Origin: Sulfitobacter sp. S190
GTDB lineage: Bacteria > Pseudomonadota > Alphaproteobacteria > Rhodobacterales > Rhodobacteraceae
Assembly: GCF_025141935.1 (NCBI RefSeq)
Contig: NZ_CP081120.1
Coordinates: forward strand, 1,116,001-1,180,000
Direction of reading: 5' to 3'
Length of the DNA: 64,000 nucleotides
Numbering within the stretch: position 1 is the first letter of the stretch; every line of letters begins with the position of its first letter. This document shows positions 36,294 through 44,498 of this stretch, one piece after another. The notes below the pieces were generated by a model that searched no databases, was not told the DNA's origin, and saw nothing but the letters and a program-made list of their open reading frames with translations. The position numbers and the translations under genes are program-made.

Positions 36294-36535
36294 GTCCCAA
36301 ACCCCCCCAGGGTTTACCAACTTAACTCGTACCAACACCCGACATTTTGCGGTGTGCCTTACTGTGTCGACACCCCGCGCACAGGCGCGGCAAGCCGACG
36401 GTTTATCCGGATCCGTAAATCCGGAACCCTTGCACGCACAATACCGTGGTCGGGTCAGAATAAGGCCGCGCAAGCAACTGCCTCAGCCATGCCAGAGAGA
36501 TAACAGCTTTTTGCCACATTTTACGGGGAATTTTC

Positions 36536-36550
36536 GAAACACTGTGTTTC
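36536..36550. repeat. Palindrome GAAACAC-T-GTGTTTC, copy 1 of GAAACACTGTG
   Basis: A perfect 7-bp inverted repeat with one central base. Its left 11 bases (GAAACACTGTG) recur at 36866-36876 in the same gap. Likely a protein-binding site affecting the sugar-transferase operon 243 bp away. Confidence 0.45.
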
Positions 36551-36852
36551 TGAGGATGTCCCCGGGCCAATGATGCAATTCATCTTCCGGCATTTTGCGA
36601 AGCCGCCCTTCTGGCGGGGCGGGATTCTTTGTTTGGCTTGGTATTTCAAGTCAAGTTATTGAAATTGATATATAAATCTGGCTACGAGTTAATTGGTCAT
36701 ACAAATTACAGGGTCTATGTATAGCCTATTGCCAGGCCTTTGTGAACCTTACGTTAACTATGAAAACGGCAATTAGCTACGTCATTAAAGCATAGCAGTG
36801 TCCCGAAATGCGCAAGATAATTGTGGCGATAATGCGGCAGGGTGCGGCGGGT

Positions 36853-36876
36853 TGTTTCGGATATGGAAACACTGTG
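36853..36876. repeat. TGTTTC-N7-GAAACA dyad containing second copy of GAAACACTGTG
   Basis: A 6-bp inverted repeat with a 7-bp spacer. The right half continues as GAAACACTGTG, identical to the copy at 36536-36546 330 bp away. Same half-site, different spacing, which suggests one regulator binding twice, perhaps by looping. Confidence 0.45.
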
Positions 36877-36938
36877 CGACAATACAGGGCAAAGGGCCGG
36901 AATTATCGGCAAACCTGAAACAGTGGGAAGGGGAAAAG

Positions 36939-37013
36939 TGGCAGCCCGTAGGGGAATCGAACCCCTCTTTTCAGGTTGAAAACCTGACGTCCTAACCGAT
37001 AGACGAACGGGCC
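36939..37013 (-). tRNA. tRNA-Glu (anticodon UUC)
   Basis: 75 nt including an encoded CCA end (36939-36941). The acceptor stem is GGCCCGT with ACGGGCT; the first pair is G-U. The anticodon stem TCAGG/CCTGA closes the loop TTTTCAA, giving UUC. The T-arm carries GGTTCGATTCC. The D-loop has GGTTAGGAC. The gene lies between recJ and the AT-rich gap. A possible minus-strand promoter upstream is TTGCGA-N17-TAGATA. Confidence 0.97.
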
Positions 37014-37059
37014 ACTCTGTCGTGTGAGCGTGTATCTAGATAATCCCGTATGACTTCGC

Positions 37060-37078
37060 AAGTCGAAATTTTCGACTT
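37060..37078. repeat. Inverted repeat AAGTCGAAA-T-TTTCGACTT downstream of recJ
   Basis: A perfect 9-bp dyad in the 94-bp gap between recJ and the tRNA gene, on the 3' side of recJ. No T-run follows on either strand, so it is at best a weak terminator; it could also be a binding site. Confidence 0.4.
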
Positions 37079-37107
37079 TTCGCGATTTTTTTCGGGGGCC
37101 AAAAACG

Positions 37108-38853
37108 TCAGGCTTCGGCGGCATCCTCGAGCCGCAGCTGCACGCTCTGGCGGCCTCTCCAGGTGTTGATATCAAGGCGTCCGGCGAGGTGGAAATGTTT
37201 GCCGCCGTGGTTTTCCAGCGCCGGTCCCAGCGCGGTATCGAAGGCCCCGAAGGCGATGGCGTCGAGTTTCGCGCCCAAGCCGTCGCCAAAGCTGATCTTG
37301 AGATGCGATTCCCCCACGCGGCGTGCGTGCAGGATGCGCATATCCGCAAAGACATAGCGCGGCGCGGGGGCACCTGCGCCGAAGGGGCCCGCGGCTTCGA
37401 CCTGTTCGGTCAACTCGACCGAGGCGGCACCGGGGAACAACATGCCTTCGACCTTGAGATCGGAAGGGCCCAGCAGATGCGCGCCCTGCTTTTCCAGCAG
37501 CGCGCCCAGCCGTGCCATTGCTTCTTCGATGCCGTCGGCGGCGACGGTCAGGCCCGCGGCCATTTTGTGACCCCCGCCTTTCATCAACAGCCCTTCGGCG
37601 GCCAACCGCTGGATTGGGGCGCCCAGATCGATGCCGGACACGGACCGGCCCGAGCCTTTGCCGATGCCGTCCTCGGTGCCGATCACGATGGCAGGGCGGC
37701 CTGTGGCTTCCTTCAAACGTGACGCCACGATGCCGACAACACCGGGGTGCCAGCCAGCGCCCGCAGCCCAGACCAGCGGGCCGTCGGTGCCGCGCTCTTC
37801 GGCCTGCGCAAGTGCTGCTGCGCGGACCGCGTTTTCGACATCACGCCGTTCGGTGTTCAGCTGGTCCAGCCGTTCGGCCAGCGCCGCGGCCTCATGGGGG
37901 TCTTGCGTCGACAGCAGGCGCGCGCCCAGATCGGCCTTGCCGATGCGCCCGCCCGCGTTGATGCGCGGCCCGAGCAAAAAGCCAAGGTGATAGGCGGCGG
38001 GCGCGGTATCCATGCGTGCGATGTCCGACAGTGCCGACAAACCGATGCGGTCACGCCGGGCCATGACCTTGAGCCCCTGCCGCACGAAGGCGCGGTTCAC
38101 GCCGATCAGGGGCGCCACATCCGCAACCGTCGCCAGCGCCACAAGATCGAGCATGCCCATCAGATCGGGGCCTTTTTCGCGCGCCTCGCGCAGCTGCCGT
38201 CCTGCTTCGACAAGCATCAGGAACACCACGGCAGCGGCACACAGATGCGCCAATGCGCCGTCCTCGTCCTGCCGGTTCGGGTTCACCACGGCCACGCAAT
38301 CGGGCAGCGTTTCGCCGCCAAGGTGGTGGTCGAGCACGATGACATCCGCCGCGGCCGCCGCCGCGATCGGTCCGTGGCTGAGCGTTCCGCAATCGACACA
38401 GATGATCAGATCATGGCTGGCAGCAAGATCGGCCATCGCTTCGTCATTCGGGCCATAGCCTTCGTCGATCCGGTCAGGGACGTAGAGCGTGGCATCGCGC
38501 CCCATTTGGCGCAGCCACACCAACAGCAGGGCGGCAGAGCTGCCGCCATCCACGTCGTAGTCGGCAAACACCGCGATGCGCTGGCGGTGCAGGACCGCTT
38601 CGAGAAAGCGCGAGGCGGCGGATTCCATATCGCGCAGGGCGCGCGGATCGGGCAGCAGATCCCGCAAGGCGGGGGCCAGAAACGCCTCGGCCTCTTCGAC
38701 GGCGACATTGCGCCGCGCCAGCACCTGACAGACGGCCATGGGCAGCTGCGTGCGCTGGTGCAGCGTTTCGGAGGCGCGTTCGATTTCGATGCCGGGGCCG
38801 ACCCAGCGCCTGCCGGTCACGGAGGCGTCCACGTTCAGAAAGCTGGCTGTCAT
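37108..38853 (-). CDS. recJ: RecJ single-stranded-DNA-specific exonuclease
   Basis: A 581-residue 5'-3' single-strand exonuclease of the DHH/DHHA1 family for recombination and mismatch repair. Visible motifs: FADYDVDGG near residue 98, CVDCGT, LDHH near residue 170 (the DHH motif), LGPRINAGGRIG, and the DHHA1 glycine-rich GGGHKMAAGL near residue 440. Length fits the family. Followed 34 bp later on the same strand by hom (transcribed before it), so the pair may be one transcript. Confidence 0.97.
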   Translation of the reverse strand: MTASFLNVDASVTGRRWVGPGIEIERASETLHQRTQLPMAVCQVLARRNVAVEEAEAFLAPALRDLLPDPRALRDMESAASRFLEAVLHRQRIAVFADYDVDGGSSAALLLVWLRQMGRDATLYVPDRIDEGYGPNDEAMADLAASHDLIICVDCGTLSHGPIAAAAAADVIVLDHHLGGETLPDCVAVVNPNRQDEDGALAHLCAAAVVFLMLVEAGRQLREAREKGPDLMGMLDLVALATVADVAPLIGVNRAFVRQGLKVMARRDRIGLSALSDIARMDTAPAAYHLGFLLGPRINAGGRIGKADLGARLLSTQDPHEAAALAERLDQLNTERRDVENAVRAAALAQAEERGTDGPLVWAAGAGWHPGVVGIVASRLKEATGRPAIVIGTEDGIGKGSGRSVSGIDLGAPIQRLAAEGLLMKGGGHKMAAGLTVAADGIEEAMARLGALLEKQGAHLLGPSDLKVEGMLFPGAASVELTEQVEAAGPFGAGAPAPRYVFADMRILHARRVGESHLKISFGDGLGAKLDAIAFGAFDTALGPALENHGGKHFHLAGRLDINTWRGRQSVQLRLEDAAEA

Positions 38854-38887
38854 CGCGTGTGGCCCCCCTCGTGGTGCGCGGTTCTGG

Positions 38888-40174
38888 TCAGACTTCCTCG
38901 ATGCGCAGAGCGACCGGATCGCCGTCCACCACGGCGGTCTTGCCCATCGCGGCCAGCGCGTGGTCGATATCGGCGCGGGTGGTTTTGTGGGTGACGATCA
39001 GCACGGGGGCCGCGTTTTCGTCGTGCCCGTATTGCCGCATACGGTCGATCGAGACGCCCGCTTCGCCCAGCACCGTGGCGACCTTGGCCAGCGCGCCGGG
39101 TTTGTCGTGCAGCGCGAGCCGCAGGTAATAGGCCGCGGGCCGCTGGCTGAGGGCGGGGGTGGCGGCAACGAGCCCGGCGGCGGGCTGACCAAAGACCGCC
39201 CCGCGGTAGCCGCGCGCAATATCGCAAATGTCGGACAGAACGGCGCTGGCGGTCGGGCCCGCACCGGCACCGGGGCCGCGCAACACGATCTGGCCGACGG
39301 CGTCGCCTTCGAGAACGATCATGTTGGTCCCGCCCTGAAGCTGGCCCAGCGGCGAGGTTTCGGGCACGAGGCACGGCTGCATGCGCTGCTCCAGTCCGCG
39401 GCCGGTCATCTGCGCCACACCCAGCAGCTTGATCTTGTAGCCCATGTCGGCGGCGGCGTTGATGTCCTCGATGCTGACCCGTTCGATGCCTTCGAGTTCG
39501 ATCCCGGCAAAATCGACACGGGTCCCGAAGGCCAGCGACGACAGGATGGCCAGTTTATGCGCAGCGTCGATGCCGCCCACGTCGAGCGCGGGATCCGCTT
39601 CGAGATACCCGAGCCCGTCGGCTTCGGCAAAGACGTCCGCGTAGGGCAGGCCCGCGTCCTGCATCCGCGTCAGGATATAGTTGCACGATCCGTTCATCAC
39701 GCCCATCACACGGGTGATTTCGTTGCCTGCCAGCCCTTCGCCAAGGGATTTGATCACCGGAATACCACCCGCGACGGCGGCTTCGTATTTGATCACGGCA
39801 CTGGCGTTTTCCGCGGCTTCGGCGAGCGCCTGACCGTGCATCGCAAGCATTGCCTTATTGGCGGTCACGACATCCTTGCCCAGGGCCAAAGCGGCTTCGG
39901 TGGCATCTTTTGCGGGTCCGTCCTCGCCGCCCATCAGCTCGACAAAGACATCAACGTCATCGCGTTTGGCCAGTGCCACGGCATCGTCTTCCCACGCGTA
40001 GGACGACAGGTTAACGCCGCGGTCCTTGCTGCGGTCGCGTGCGGACACGGCAGAAATTTCGATGGCCCGACCGGTGCGGGCCGACAAAAGCTCTGATTGC
40101 TTGCGCAGGATCTGCACGACACCGGCACCCACCGTGCCCAGACCGGCAATCCCAAGACGAAGGGGGTGTGACAT
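38888..40174 (-). CDS. hom: Homoserine dehydrogenase with ACT domain
   Basis: A 428-residue enzyme that reduces aspartate semialdehyde to homoserine, feeding threonine, methionine and lysine-branch regulation. N-terminal GIAGLGTVGAGVV binds NAD(P); the catalytic region carries GGIPVIKSLGEGLAGN and the lysine in this stretch. A C-terminal ACT domain (about residues 350-428, YYLRLALHDKPGALAKVATVLGEAGVSID) is for feedback control, probably by threonine. The ATG at 40174 gives MSHPLRLGIAGLG; the extra in-frame upstream residues are rejected. Single-function protein (no aspartokinase domain). Confidence 0.95.
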   Translation of the reverse strand: MSHPLRLGIAGLGTVGAGVVQILRKQSELLSARTGRAIEISAVSARDRSKDRGVNLSSYAWEDDAVALAKRDDVDVFVELMGGEDGPAKDATEAALALGKDVVTANKAMLAMHGQALAEAAENASAVIKYEAAVAGGIPVIKSLGEGLAGNEITRVMGVMNGSCNYILTRMQDAGLPYADVFAEADGLGYLEADPALDVGGIDAAHKLAILSSLAFGTRVDFAGIELEGIERVSIEDINAAADMGYKIKLLGVAQMTGRGLEQRMQPCLVPETSPLGQLQGGTNMIVLEGDAVGQIVLRGPGAGAGPTASAVLSDICDIARGYRGAVFGQPAAGLVAATPALSQRPAAYYLRLALHDKPGALAKVATVLGEAGVSIDRMRQYGHDENAAPVLIVTHKTTRADIDHALAAMGKTAVVDGDPVALRIEEV

Positions 40175-40252
40175 GGCGGGGAATCCTTTTTGCAACGCGT
40201 GGTGTTCCTGCGCGGTGTAGCCGCGTTCAGGCGAGGGCGCAACGCATCAGCG

Positions 40253-40537
40253 CTAGCGCAGGCCCTGGGACAGGCGCTGGCGTTCGCGTCCTGTCAGCAC
40301 ACCGCCGCGCAGACGGGCGGCACGTGCGTTGAGCGCCGCGATCCGACCGTCAAGCCGCGCGTTGATCGCTTCGGGCGCGCGACCGGGCGTGCGGGCCTGC
40401 GCCAGCACCGGATCGAGCGGGACCAATGTGGCGTAATCGGCGTTCTCCAGCGCGGGGGTCACCGTCTGGTCCAGCGCGGGAAACTGGGTGCAGGCGGGCA
40501 GGGCCGCACAGAGGCAAAGGGCGATCACGATACGCAT
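40253..40537 (-). CDS. Small putative lipoprotein
   Basis: A 94-residue protein with a lipoprotein signal peptide: MRIVIALCLCAALPACTQ, where LPAC resembles a lipobox. The remainder is alanine/arginine-rich and helical with no known domain. It diverges from the TetR gene, sharing a 76-bp gap containing the dyad at 40588-40601. Function unknown; the TetR protein may control both. Confidence 0.6.
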   Translation of the reverse strand: MRIVIALCLCAALPACTQFPALDQTVTPALENADYATLVPLDPVLAQARTPGRAPEAINARLDGRIAALNARAARLRGGVLTGRERQRLSQGLR

Positions 40538-40587
40538 ACCACTTCATGCACCAGCGATGCGGGCGGGCGCAAGGCGGGGTTTACTTT

Positions 40588-40601
40588 TGAACGTCCGTTC
40601 A
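40588..40601. promoter_or_regulatory. TetR-type operator palindrome TGAACG-TC-CGTTCA
   Basis: A perfect 6-bp inverted repeat with a 2-bp centre, 12 bp before the TetR start codon and inside the divergent gap. Palindromes of the GAACG..CGTTC kind are common operators of TetR regulators in Alphaproteobacteria. Most likely autoregulation. Confidence 0.6.
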
Positions 40602-40613
40602 GATAATCGGCCC

Positions 40614-41213
40614 ATGGCACGCACCCAGGGATCACATTCTGACATTACAGGACCGCGCGTGCGGGCCTCTGCTTTGCGGCTTTTTGCGCAGGGCGGCTAT
40701 GCGGCGGTGTCGATGCGCGCCATTGCGGCCGATGTCGGCGTGCAGGCGGGCGCGCTCTATAACTACACGCCGGACAAGCAGAGCCTGCTGTTTGACCTGA
40801 TGCAAAGCCACATGACCCAATTGCTCGACGCGGCATACGACGACGTGGCCGGCACACCGACCGAGCGGCTGGAGCGTTTCGTCGAATTTCACATCCGGTT
40901 TCACCACGCCCGCCCGGACGCGGTGTTCATTGCCTATATGGAGCTGCGCAATCTGACAGCGCAGAATTTCGCCCGCATCGAGGCGCTGCGCCGCCGCTAC
41001 GAGGACCGGTTGGAGGGCATTTTGCGCGACGGGGTTGCCAGCGGCACCTTTGCGATCAGCGACACGAAAATCGCGACACTGGCGATCATCGCGATGCTGA
41101 CGGGGGTGAATACGTGGTTTCGCACCGATGGCCGTTTGTCTTTGGACGAGGTGGTCGCGCAGTATTGGGACATGGTGCGCAAATCCGTGGCCATGCCATC
41201 CGCTGGCGGGTGA
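40614..41213 (+). CDS. TetR family transcriptional regulator
   Basis: A 199-residue regulator. The N-terminal helix-turn-helix (RVRASALRLFAQGGYAAVSMRAIAADVGVQAGALYNY) is the usual TetR DNA-binding part, and the remainder is the ligand/dimer domain. It resembles TetR members linked to acyl-CoA metabolism, but that is weak. The ATG at 40614 is chosen because the operator palindrome lies just before it; the longer upstream form would place the operator inside the gene. Confidence 0.9.
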   Translation: MARTQGSHSDITGPRVRASALRLFAQGGYAAVSMRAIAADVGVQAGALYNYTPDKQSLLFDLMQSHMTQLLDAAYDDVAGTPTERLERFVEFHIRFHHARPDAVFIAYMELRNLTAQNFARIEALRRRYEDRLEGILRDGVASGTFAISDTKIATLAIIAMLTGVNTWFRTDGRLSLDEVVAQYWDMVRKSVAMPSAGG

Positions 41214-41346
41214 AGTGCTGCGGGTAACGCGCTGTTTTCGAACGAAATTCAATTTAACATTCGCCGTGATGCCGGAATGTCGGTTTTGGGCCTGACAAAG
41301 GCCGCGCCGTCGCGCTTAGTGGCACGAAATCTGTGGAGGGACTGCA

Positions 41347-42303
41347 ATGAAAGTCGGGTTTGTCGGGCTGGGCAATGTGGGGGGCAAGCTGGCGGGATCG
41401 CTGGTGCGCAACGGGGTGGATGTGTGTGTGCACGATCTTGACCCTGCGCTGGTGGCGGCCAAGGTGGCGCAGGGTGCGGCGGACGGGCAAAGCCCCGAGC
41501 AGATGATGCAGACCTGCGACGCGGTCATCACCTGCCTGCCGTCACCCGCTGCGTCGCAGGCGGTGGTCGAGCGCATGTTGCCGCATGTCACCGAAGGCAA
41601 AATCTGGATGGAGATGTCGACCACGGATGCGGCCGTGCTCAAGGCGCTTGCGCAGCGTGTCGAGGCCGCCGGCGGGGCGGCGGTGGACTGTCCGGTATCG
41701 GGGGGATGCCACCGCGCGGACACCGGCAACATCAGCATCTATGCGGGATGCAGCCGCGACACATTCGATCGGGTGCTGCCGGTGCTGACCCACATGGGGC
41801 GGCGTATCCTGCATGTGGGAGATCTGGGAAATGCCAGCGTTCTCAAGGTGATGACGAACTATCTAGCCACGGCGAACCTGTTGACGCTGTGCGAGGCGCT
41901 GACGGTGATGAAGGCGCAGGGCATGGATATGGGCATGACGTACGAGGCGATTGCGATGTCGTCGGGCAACAGCTTTGTGCACGAAACAGAAAGCCAGTTG
42001 ATCCTGTCAGGATCGCGGGATGTGAACTTTACGATGGACCTGATCCAGAAGGATATCGGCCTGTTTCAGGCGCTGGCGGATGACGCGGGCGTGCCGCTGG
42101 AAATCTCGCCGATGATGATCGACATGATGGCGGACGGGCAGGCGCGGTACGGGGTGCGGGCGCAGTCCGACCGGATGATCGAGCGGCTGGAGGAAGCGAC
42201 GGGGCTGAGCGTGCGGGCCGAGGGTTTTCCGCAAGAGCTGGTCGATGACGAGCCGGAGGAGCGCGGCTATGAGGTGCGCCCAAAACGGGCGGCGGCGGTG
42301 TAG
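41347..42303 (+). CDS. NAD(P)-dependent beta-hydroxyacid dehydrogenase family protein
   Basis: A 318-residue member of the 3-hydroxyisobutyrate dehydrogenase family. MKVGFVGLGNVGGKLAGSL binds NAD(P), DCPVSGG is the substrate-binding loop, and the conserved lysine is seen in SVLKVMTNYL. A C-terminal extension of about 25 residues (ELVDDEPEERGYEV) is unusual. The substrate is uncertain; the family includes tartronate semialdehyde and hydroxyisobutyrate enzymes. It begins 133 bp after the TetR gene. Confidence 0.85.
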   Translation: MKVGFVGLGNVGGKLAGSLVRNGVDVCVHDLDPALVAAKVAQGAADGQSPEQMMQTCDAVITCLPSPAASQAVVERMLPHVTEGKIWMEMSTTDAAVLKALAQRVEAAGGAAVDCPVSGGCHRADTGNISIYAGCSRDTFDRVLPVLTHMGRRILHVGDLGNASVLKVMTNYLATANLLTLCEALTVMKAQGMDMGMTYEAIAMSSGNSFVHETESQLILSGSRDVNFTMDLIQKDIGLFQALADDAGVPLEISPMMIDMMADGQARYGVRAQSDRMIERLEEATGLSVRAEGFPQELVDDEPEERGYEVRPKRAAAV

Positions 42304-42318
42304 TCGGCGCGGTCACAG

Positions 42319-42348
42319 CCTGTGCACCGGATGTGCACAGGGTGTGCA
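42319..42348. promoter_or_regulatory. 9-bp dyad with three TGTGCA units phased at 11 bp
   Basis: CCTGTGCAC-CGGAT-GTGCACAGG (42319-42341) is a perfect hairpin or operator. TGTGCA occurs at 42321, 42332 and 42343, exactly 11 bp apart. It starts 16 bp after the dehydrogenase stop and lies 57 bp before the next gene. No T-tract, so binding site or weak terminator. Confidence 0.45.
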
Positions 42349-42404
42349 TACACTTGCCGCGCGGTCGGGCAAACGGTAGGGGGAGGCGCAACAAGGAGCG
42401 CGCC

Positions 42405-42917
42405 ATGACCGATTTCCCCTCATTCCCGCCGGACGAAATTCTGGCCGCCGCACAGGCCTCGCCCGGCCGGCGGTTTCTGGGCATGGCGTCGCTGGGGCTT
42501 TTGGGGGTGATGGTGATCTGGATCGCGCTGTCCCAATCGCCCGCGCCCGAATGGCGGATCTTCCTGCTGGCGATGGGGGCGGCTGCGCTCTGGATGGCGG
42601 ACCGGATGCGGCGTGCGACCGCCAACCGGATCGAGCTGACCGAAGAGGCGCTGCGCGACAGTGACGGCACGGTGATCGCGCGCATCGCGGATATCGAGGC
42701 GATGGACCGCGGATTTTTCGCGTTCAAACCGTCGAACGGATTTTTGCTGCGCACTGCACACGGGCAGGAGGCCAACACGTGGCGCCCCGGTCTGTGGTGG
42801 CGCGTGGGGCGACGCATCGGGGTGGGCGGCATGACGCCGGGAAGCCAGACCAAGGTGATGTCGGAAATCATTGCTGCGATGTTGGCCAAGCGCGAGATCG
42901 AGGCCGGACGCCGCTAG
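42405..42917 (+). CDS. Small two-helix membrane protein
   Basis: A 170-residue protein with two hydrophobic helices (about residues 25-42 and 52-66: FLGMASLGLLGVMVIWIAL, then IFLLAMGAAALWMAD) followed by a 100-residue cytosolic part resembling PH-like small domains (IELTEEALRDSDGTVIARIADIEAMD). No specific family is certain. ATG at 42405 follows AAGGAG. Its stop overlaps the convergent gene by CTAG at 42914-42917. Confidence 0.65.
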   Translation: MTDFPSFPPDEILAAAQASPGRRFLGMASLGLLGVMVIWIALSQSPAPEWRIFLLAMGAAALWMADRMRRATANRIELTEEALRDSDGTVIARIADIEAMDRGFFAFKPSNGFLLRTAHGQEANTWRPGLWWRVGRRIGVGGMTPGSQTKVMSEIIAAMLAKREIEAGRR

Positions 42918-43279
42918 CGCGGGGTCATGGGGCGCGGTCGGTCGGGGCCTTTGAATTGCGCGCGGCCTGTGCGTCGTAGAGAAACGCCGCGCTGAGATCC
43001 TGTGCCCCTTTTGATCCGTGGCCCCGCGCGGCGGGCGTGACCCACGGCCCAAACCACGGTGACGCACAGCGAGAGCGCGATCAGCACGACCGTGGGGCGC
43101 AGGCCCGTGCGCTGCGAGAGCGGGACCACCAGAAACTGGCCGAAAAACAGAACGATGGTGAACACGGCGCCGAAGCCTGCCGACAGGATCAGGTTCAATT
43201 CCGATCCGAGCCTGCGCCGGGCCCGCTTTTCGATGCGGCGCCGGTCGCTGGCGGAATATGGGGCAGATGGTTCGCGCAT
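42914..43279 (-). CDS. Small membrane protein, two helices
   Basis: A 121-residue protein with a charged N-terminus (SASDRRRIEKRARRRLGSE) and two hydrophobic segments (about 30-48 and 58-80). Unrecognised. The ATG at 43279 is preferred; the longer in-frame extension lacks features and crosses the terminator at 43349-43379. Overlaps the convergent gene stop. Confidence 0.55.
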   Translation of the reverse strand: MREPSAPYSASDRRRIEKRARRRLGSELNLILSAGFGAVFTIVLFFGQFLVVPLSQRTGLRPTVVLIALSLCVTVVWAVGHARRAGPRIKRGTGSQRGVSLRRTGRAQFKGPDRPRPMTPR

Positions 43280-43348
43280 GTCGGGTGCCCTCTCGGCCTT
43301 CGCGGCGCGGATGCTGGGGCCGCGGGGAGCAAGGGCCGGACAATAGCA

Positions 43349-43379
43349 AAAGCCCCCGCCGGGATCCAGCGGGGGCTTT
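43349..43379 (-). terminator. Rho-independent terminator of the Tad-like cluster
   Basis: An 11-bp perfect stem (AAAGCCCCCGC with GCGGGGGCTTT) around a 9-nt loop, followed on the minus strand by TTTT. It lies 20 bp after the last minus-strand gene (stop at 43399). Confidence 0.85.
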
Positions 43380-43398
43380 GGGTGTGTAGGAAGGTCGC

Positions 43399-43959
43399 TT
43401 AGCTTGCTTCGGCGTAGAGCACCTGCGGTGCGTAGCGGGGCCGGGTGAACACGAAGTTCGAAATCACCCGATCCTCCAGACCGGTTGCGAACACCGGATC
43501 GAAATCCGACCATGTCTCGACAACCACAAGGCGTTCGCCGTCGAGCACTTTGGGCAGGCGGGTGTTCCACGAACCGATGTCGTCGTTTGTCAGCGCCGTG
43601 GGGGTGCCGCGGGTGACGGACCAGTCGGTTTTGAACTTCACGGCCTGTTTGTCGTAGTAGACCTGCGAGATGCGGATCGAGCTGTTCTGGCCCGGACGGG
43701 TCAGGTAGTCGAACAGATCATGCGCGCCGTCGACATAGGCTGCATCGATGGGTTGCGTTTCGCGGGTCACCATGTCGCCGACCGTATAGGCCGCCTTCTG
43801 GTTCTTCGCGTACATCCGGTAGGCATCGAAGATCGAGAACATCGACAGGAAGGCCCAGAAGAGTACCGGCAGGATGATCACGGTTTCGATCGCGACCGAG
43901 CCGTCTTCGCGGCGGGCAAAGTCGGCCCGCAGGAAGGATTTGACGTTGTGCATAAACAT
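43399..43959 (-). CDS. TadE/TadF-like pseudopilin-associated protein
   Basis: A 186-residue protein whose N-terminus has the prepilin-like stretch EDGSVAIETVIILPVLFWAFLSMFSIFDAYRMYAKNQ, typical of TadE/TadF minor pseudopilins of the Flp pilus. The remainder is a periplasmic domain. ATG at 43959 overlaps the upstream stop (TAATG). It is the last of three co-transcribed Tad-like genes. No Flp pilin, tadA or prepilin peptidase is in this window. Confidence 0.75.
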   Translation of the reverse strand: MFMHNVKSFLRADFARREDGSVAIETVIILPVLFWAFLSMFSIFDAYRMYAKNQKAAYTVGDMVTRETQPIDAAYVDGAHDLFDYLTRPGQNSSIRISQVYYDKQAVKFKTDWSVTRGTPTALTNDDIGSWNTRLPKVLDGERLVVVETWSDFDPVFATGLEDRVISNFVFTRPRYAPQVLYAEAS

Positions 43960-44498
43960 TAGCCTGGCTCCTGTACGAATACGCTGAGTGAGATCATGGC
44001 CACTTCGCCCGATCCGTCCTTGGCAAAGGCGAGGCCCAGGCCGGTGGTCGGGAAGAGGGGGTCGAATTTGTAGCACGCGCGCAGCATCATCAGTTCATGC
44101 TCGCGGCCCAGATCCCACCCGCGGACCGGTGTGACACCGAGTTTGGTGTCGATGCAGTCGGGTTGCGGGTCGAGTTCGGCAAAGTTGCGCGGATCGACGG
44201 TGATCATCTCGAGTTTCAGTTTTTCCTTGCACTCCGGCAGGAAGCCCGAGGCTTCGCAGACCATGTCCTTGAGCGTGGCGTGATCGCCCACGGTGCCGGT
44301 GTTCAGCCGGATTTCGCGGGTGACCATGTCGAGACCACGGTCGAGGAACATTTGGCGCATCGAGTAGATACCCAGTTCGACGGACATGATGAAGGTCGAG
44401 AAGATGAGCGGCACCATGACCACGAATTCGATGACCGGGGCCGAGCCTTCGTCGTTCTTGCGAAAACGTGCCAGGCAGTTTTTCATGACAGTAATCAT
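43959..44498 (-). CDS. TadE-like protein
   Basis: A 179-residue protein with the TadE-type N-terminus: EGSAPVIEFVVMVPLIFSTFIMSVELGIYSMRQMFLDR, a conserved Glu preceding a hydrophobic helix. Cysteines in the periplasmic part (CEASGFLPEC, CID, ACYKF) may form disulfides. It overlaps the VWA gene by 4 nt (ATGA). Confidence 0.75.
   Translation of the reverse strand: MITVMKNCLARFRKNDEGSAPVIEFVVMVPLIFSTFIMSVELGIYSMRQMFLDRGLDMVTREIRLNTGTVGDHATLKDMVCEASGFLPECKEKLKLEMITVDPRNFAELDPQPDCIDTKLGVTPVRGWDLGREHELMMLRACYKFDPLFPTTGLGLAFAKDGSGEVAMISLSVFVQEPG

Larger units (their letters stand above)
36294..36938. other. 645-bp AT-rich non-coding region between EPS locus and tRNA-Glu
   Basis: No convincing gene. 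Base composition changes sharply: 36640-36800 is clearly AT-rich (TTATTGAAATTGATATATAA and similar), unlike the GC-rich surroundings. Short frames here (such as 36798-36995) overlap the tRNA and lack conserved features. The region holds the leader of the sugar-transferase operon and the dyads listed separately. Such a compositional drop beside a tRNA gene could mark an island boundary or a large regulatory region. Confidence 0.7.

Noticed and set aside
36798..36995. Short frame running into the tRNA-Glu gene
   Set aside because: Overlaps the tRNA and lacks a ribosome site or conserved pattern.
36939..37013. Duplicate of the tRNA 3' end as an attachment site
   Set aside because: No second copy of the T-arm/acceptor end was seen by eye in the window.
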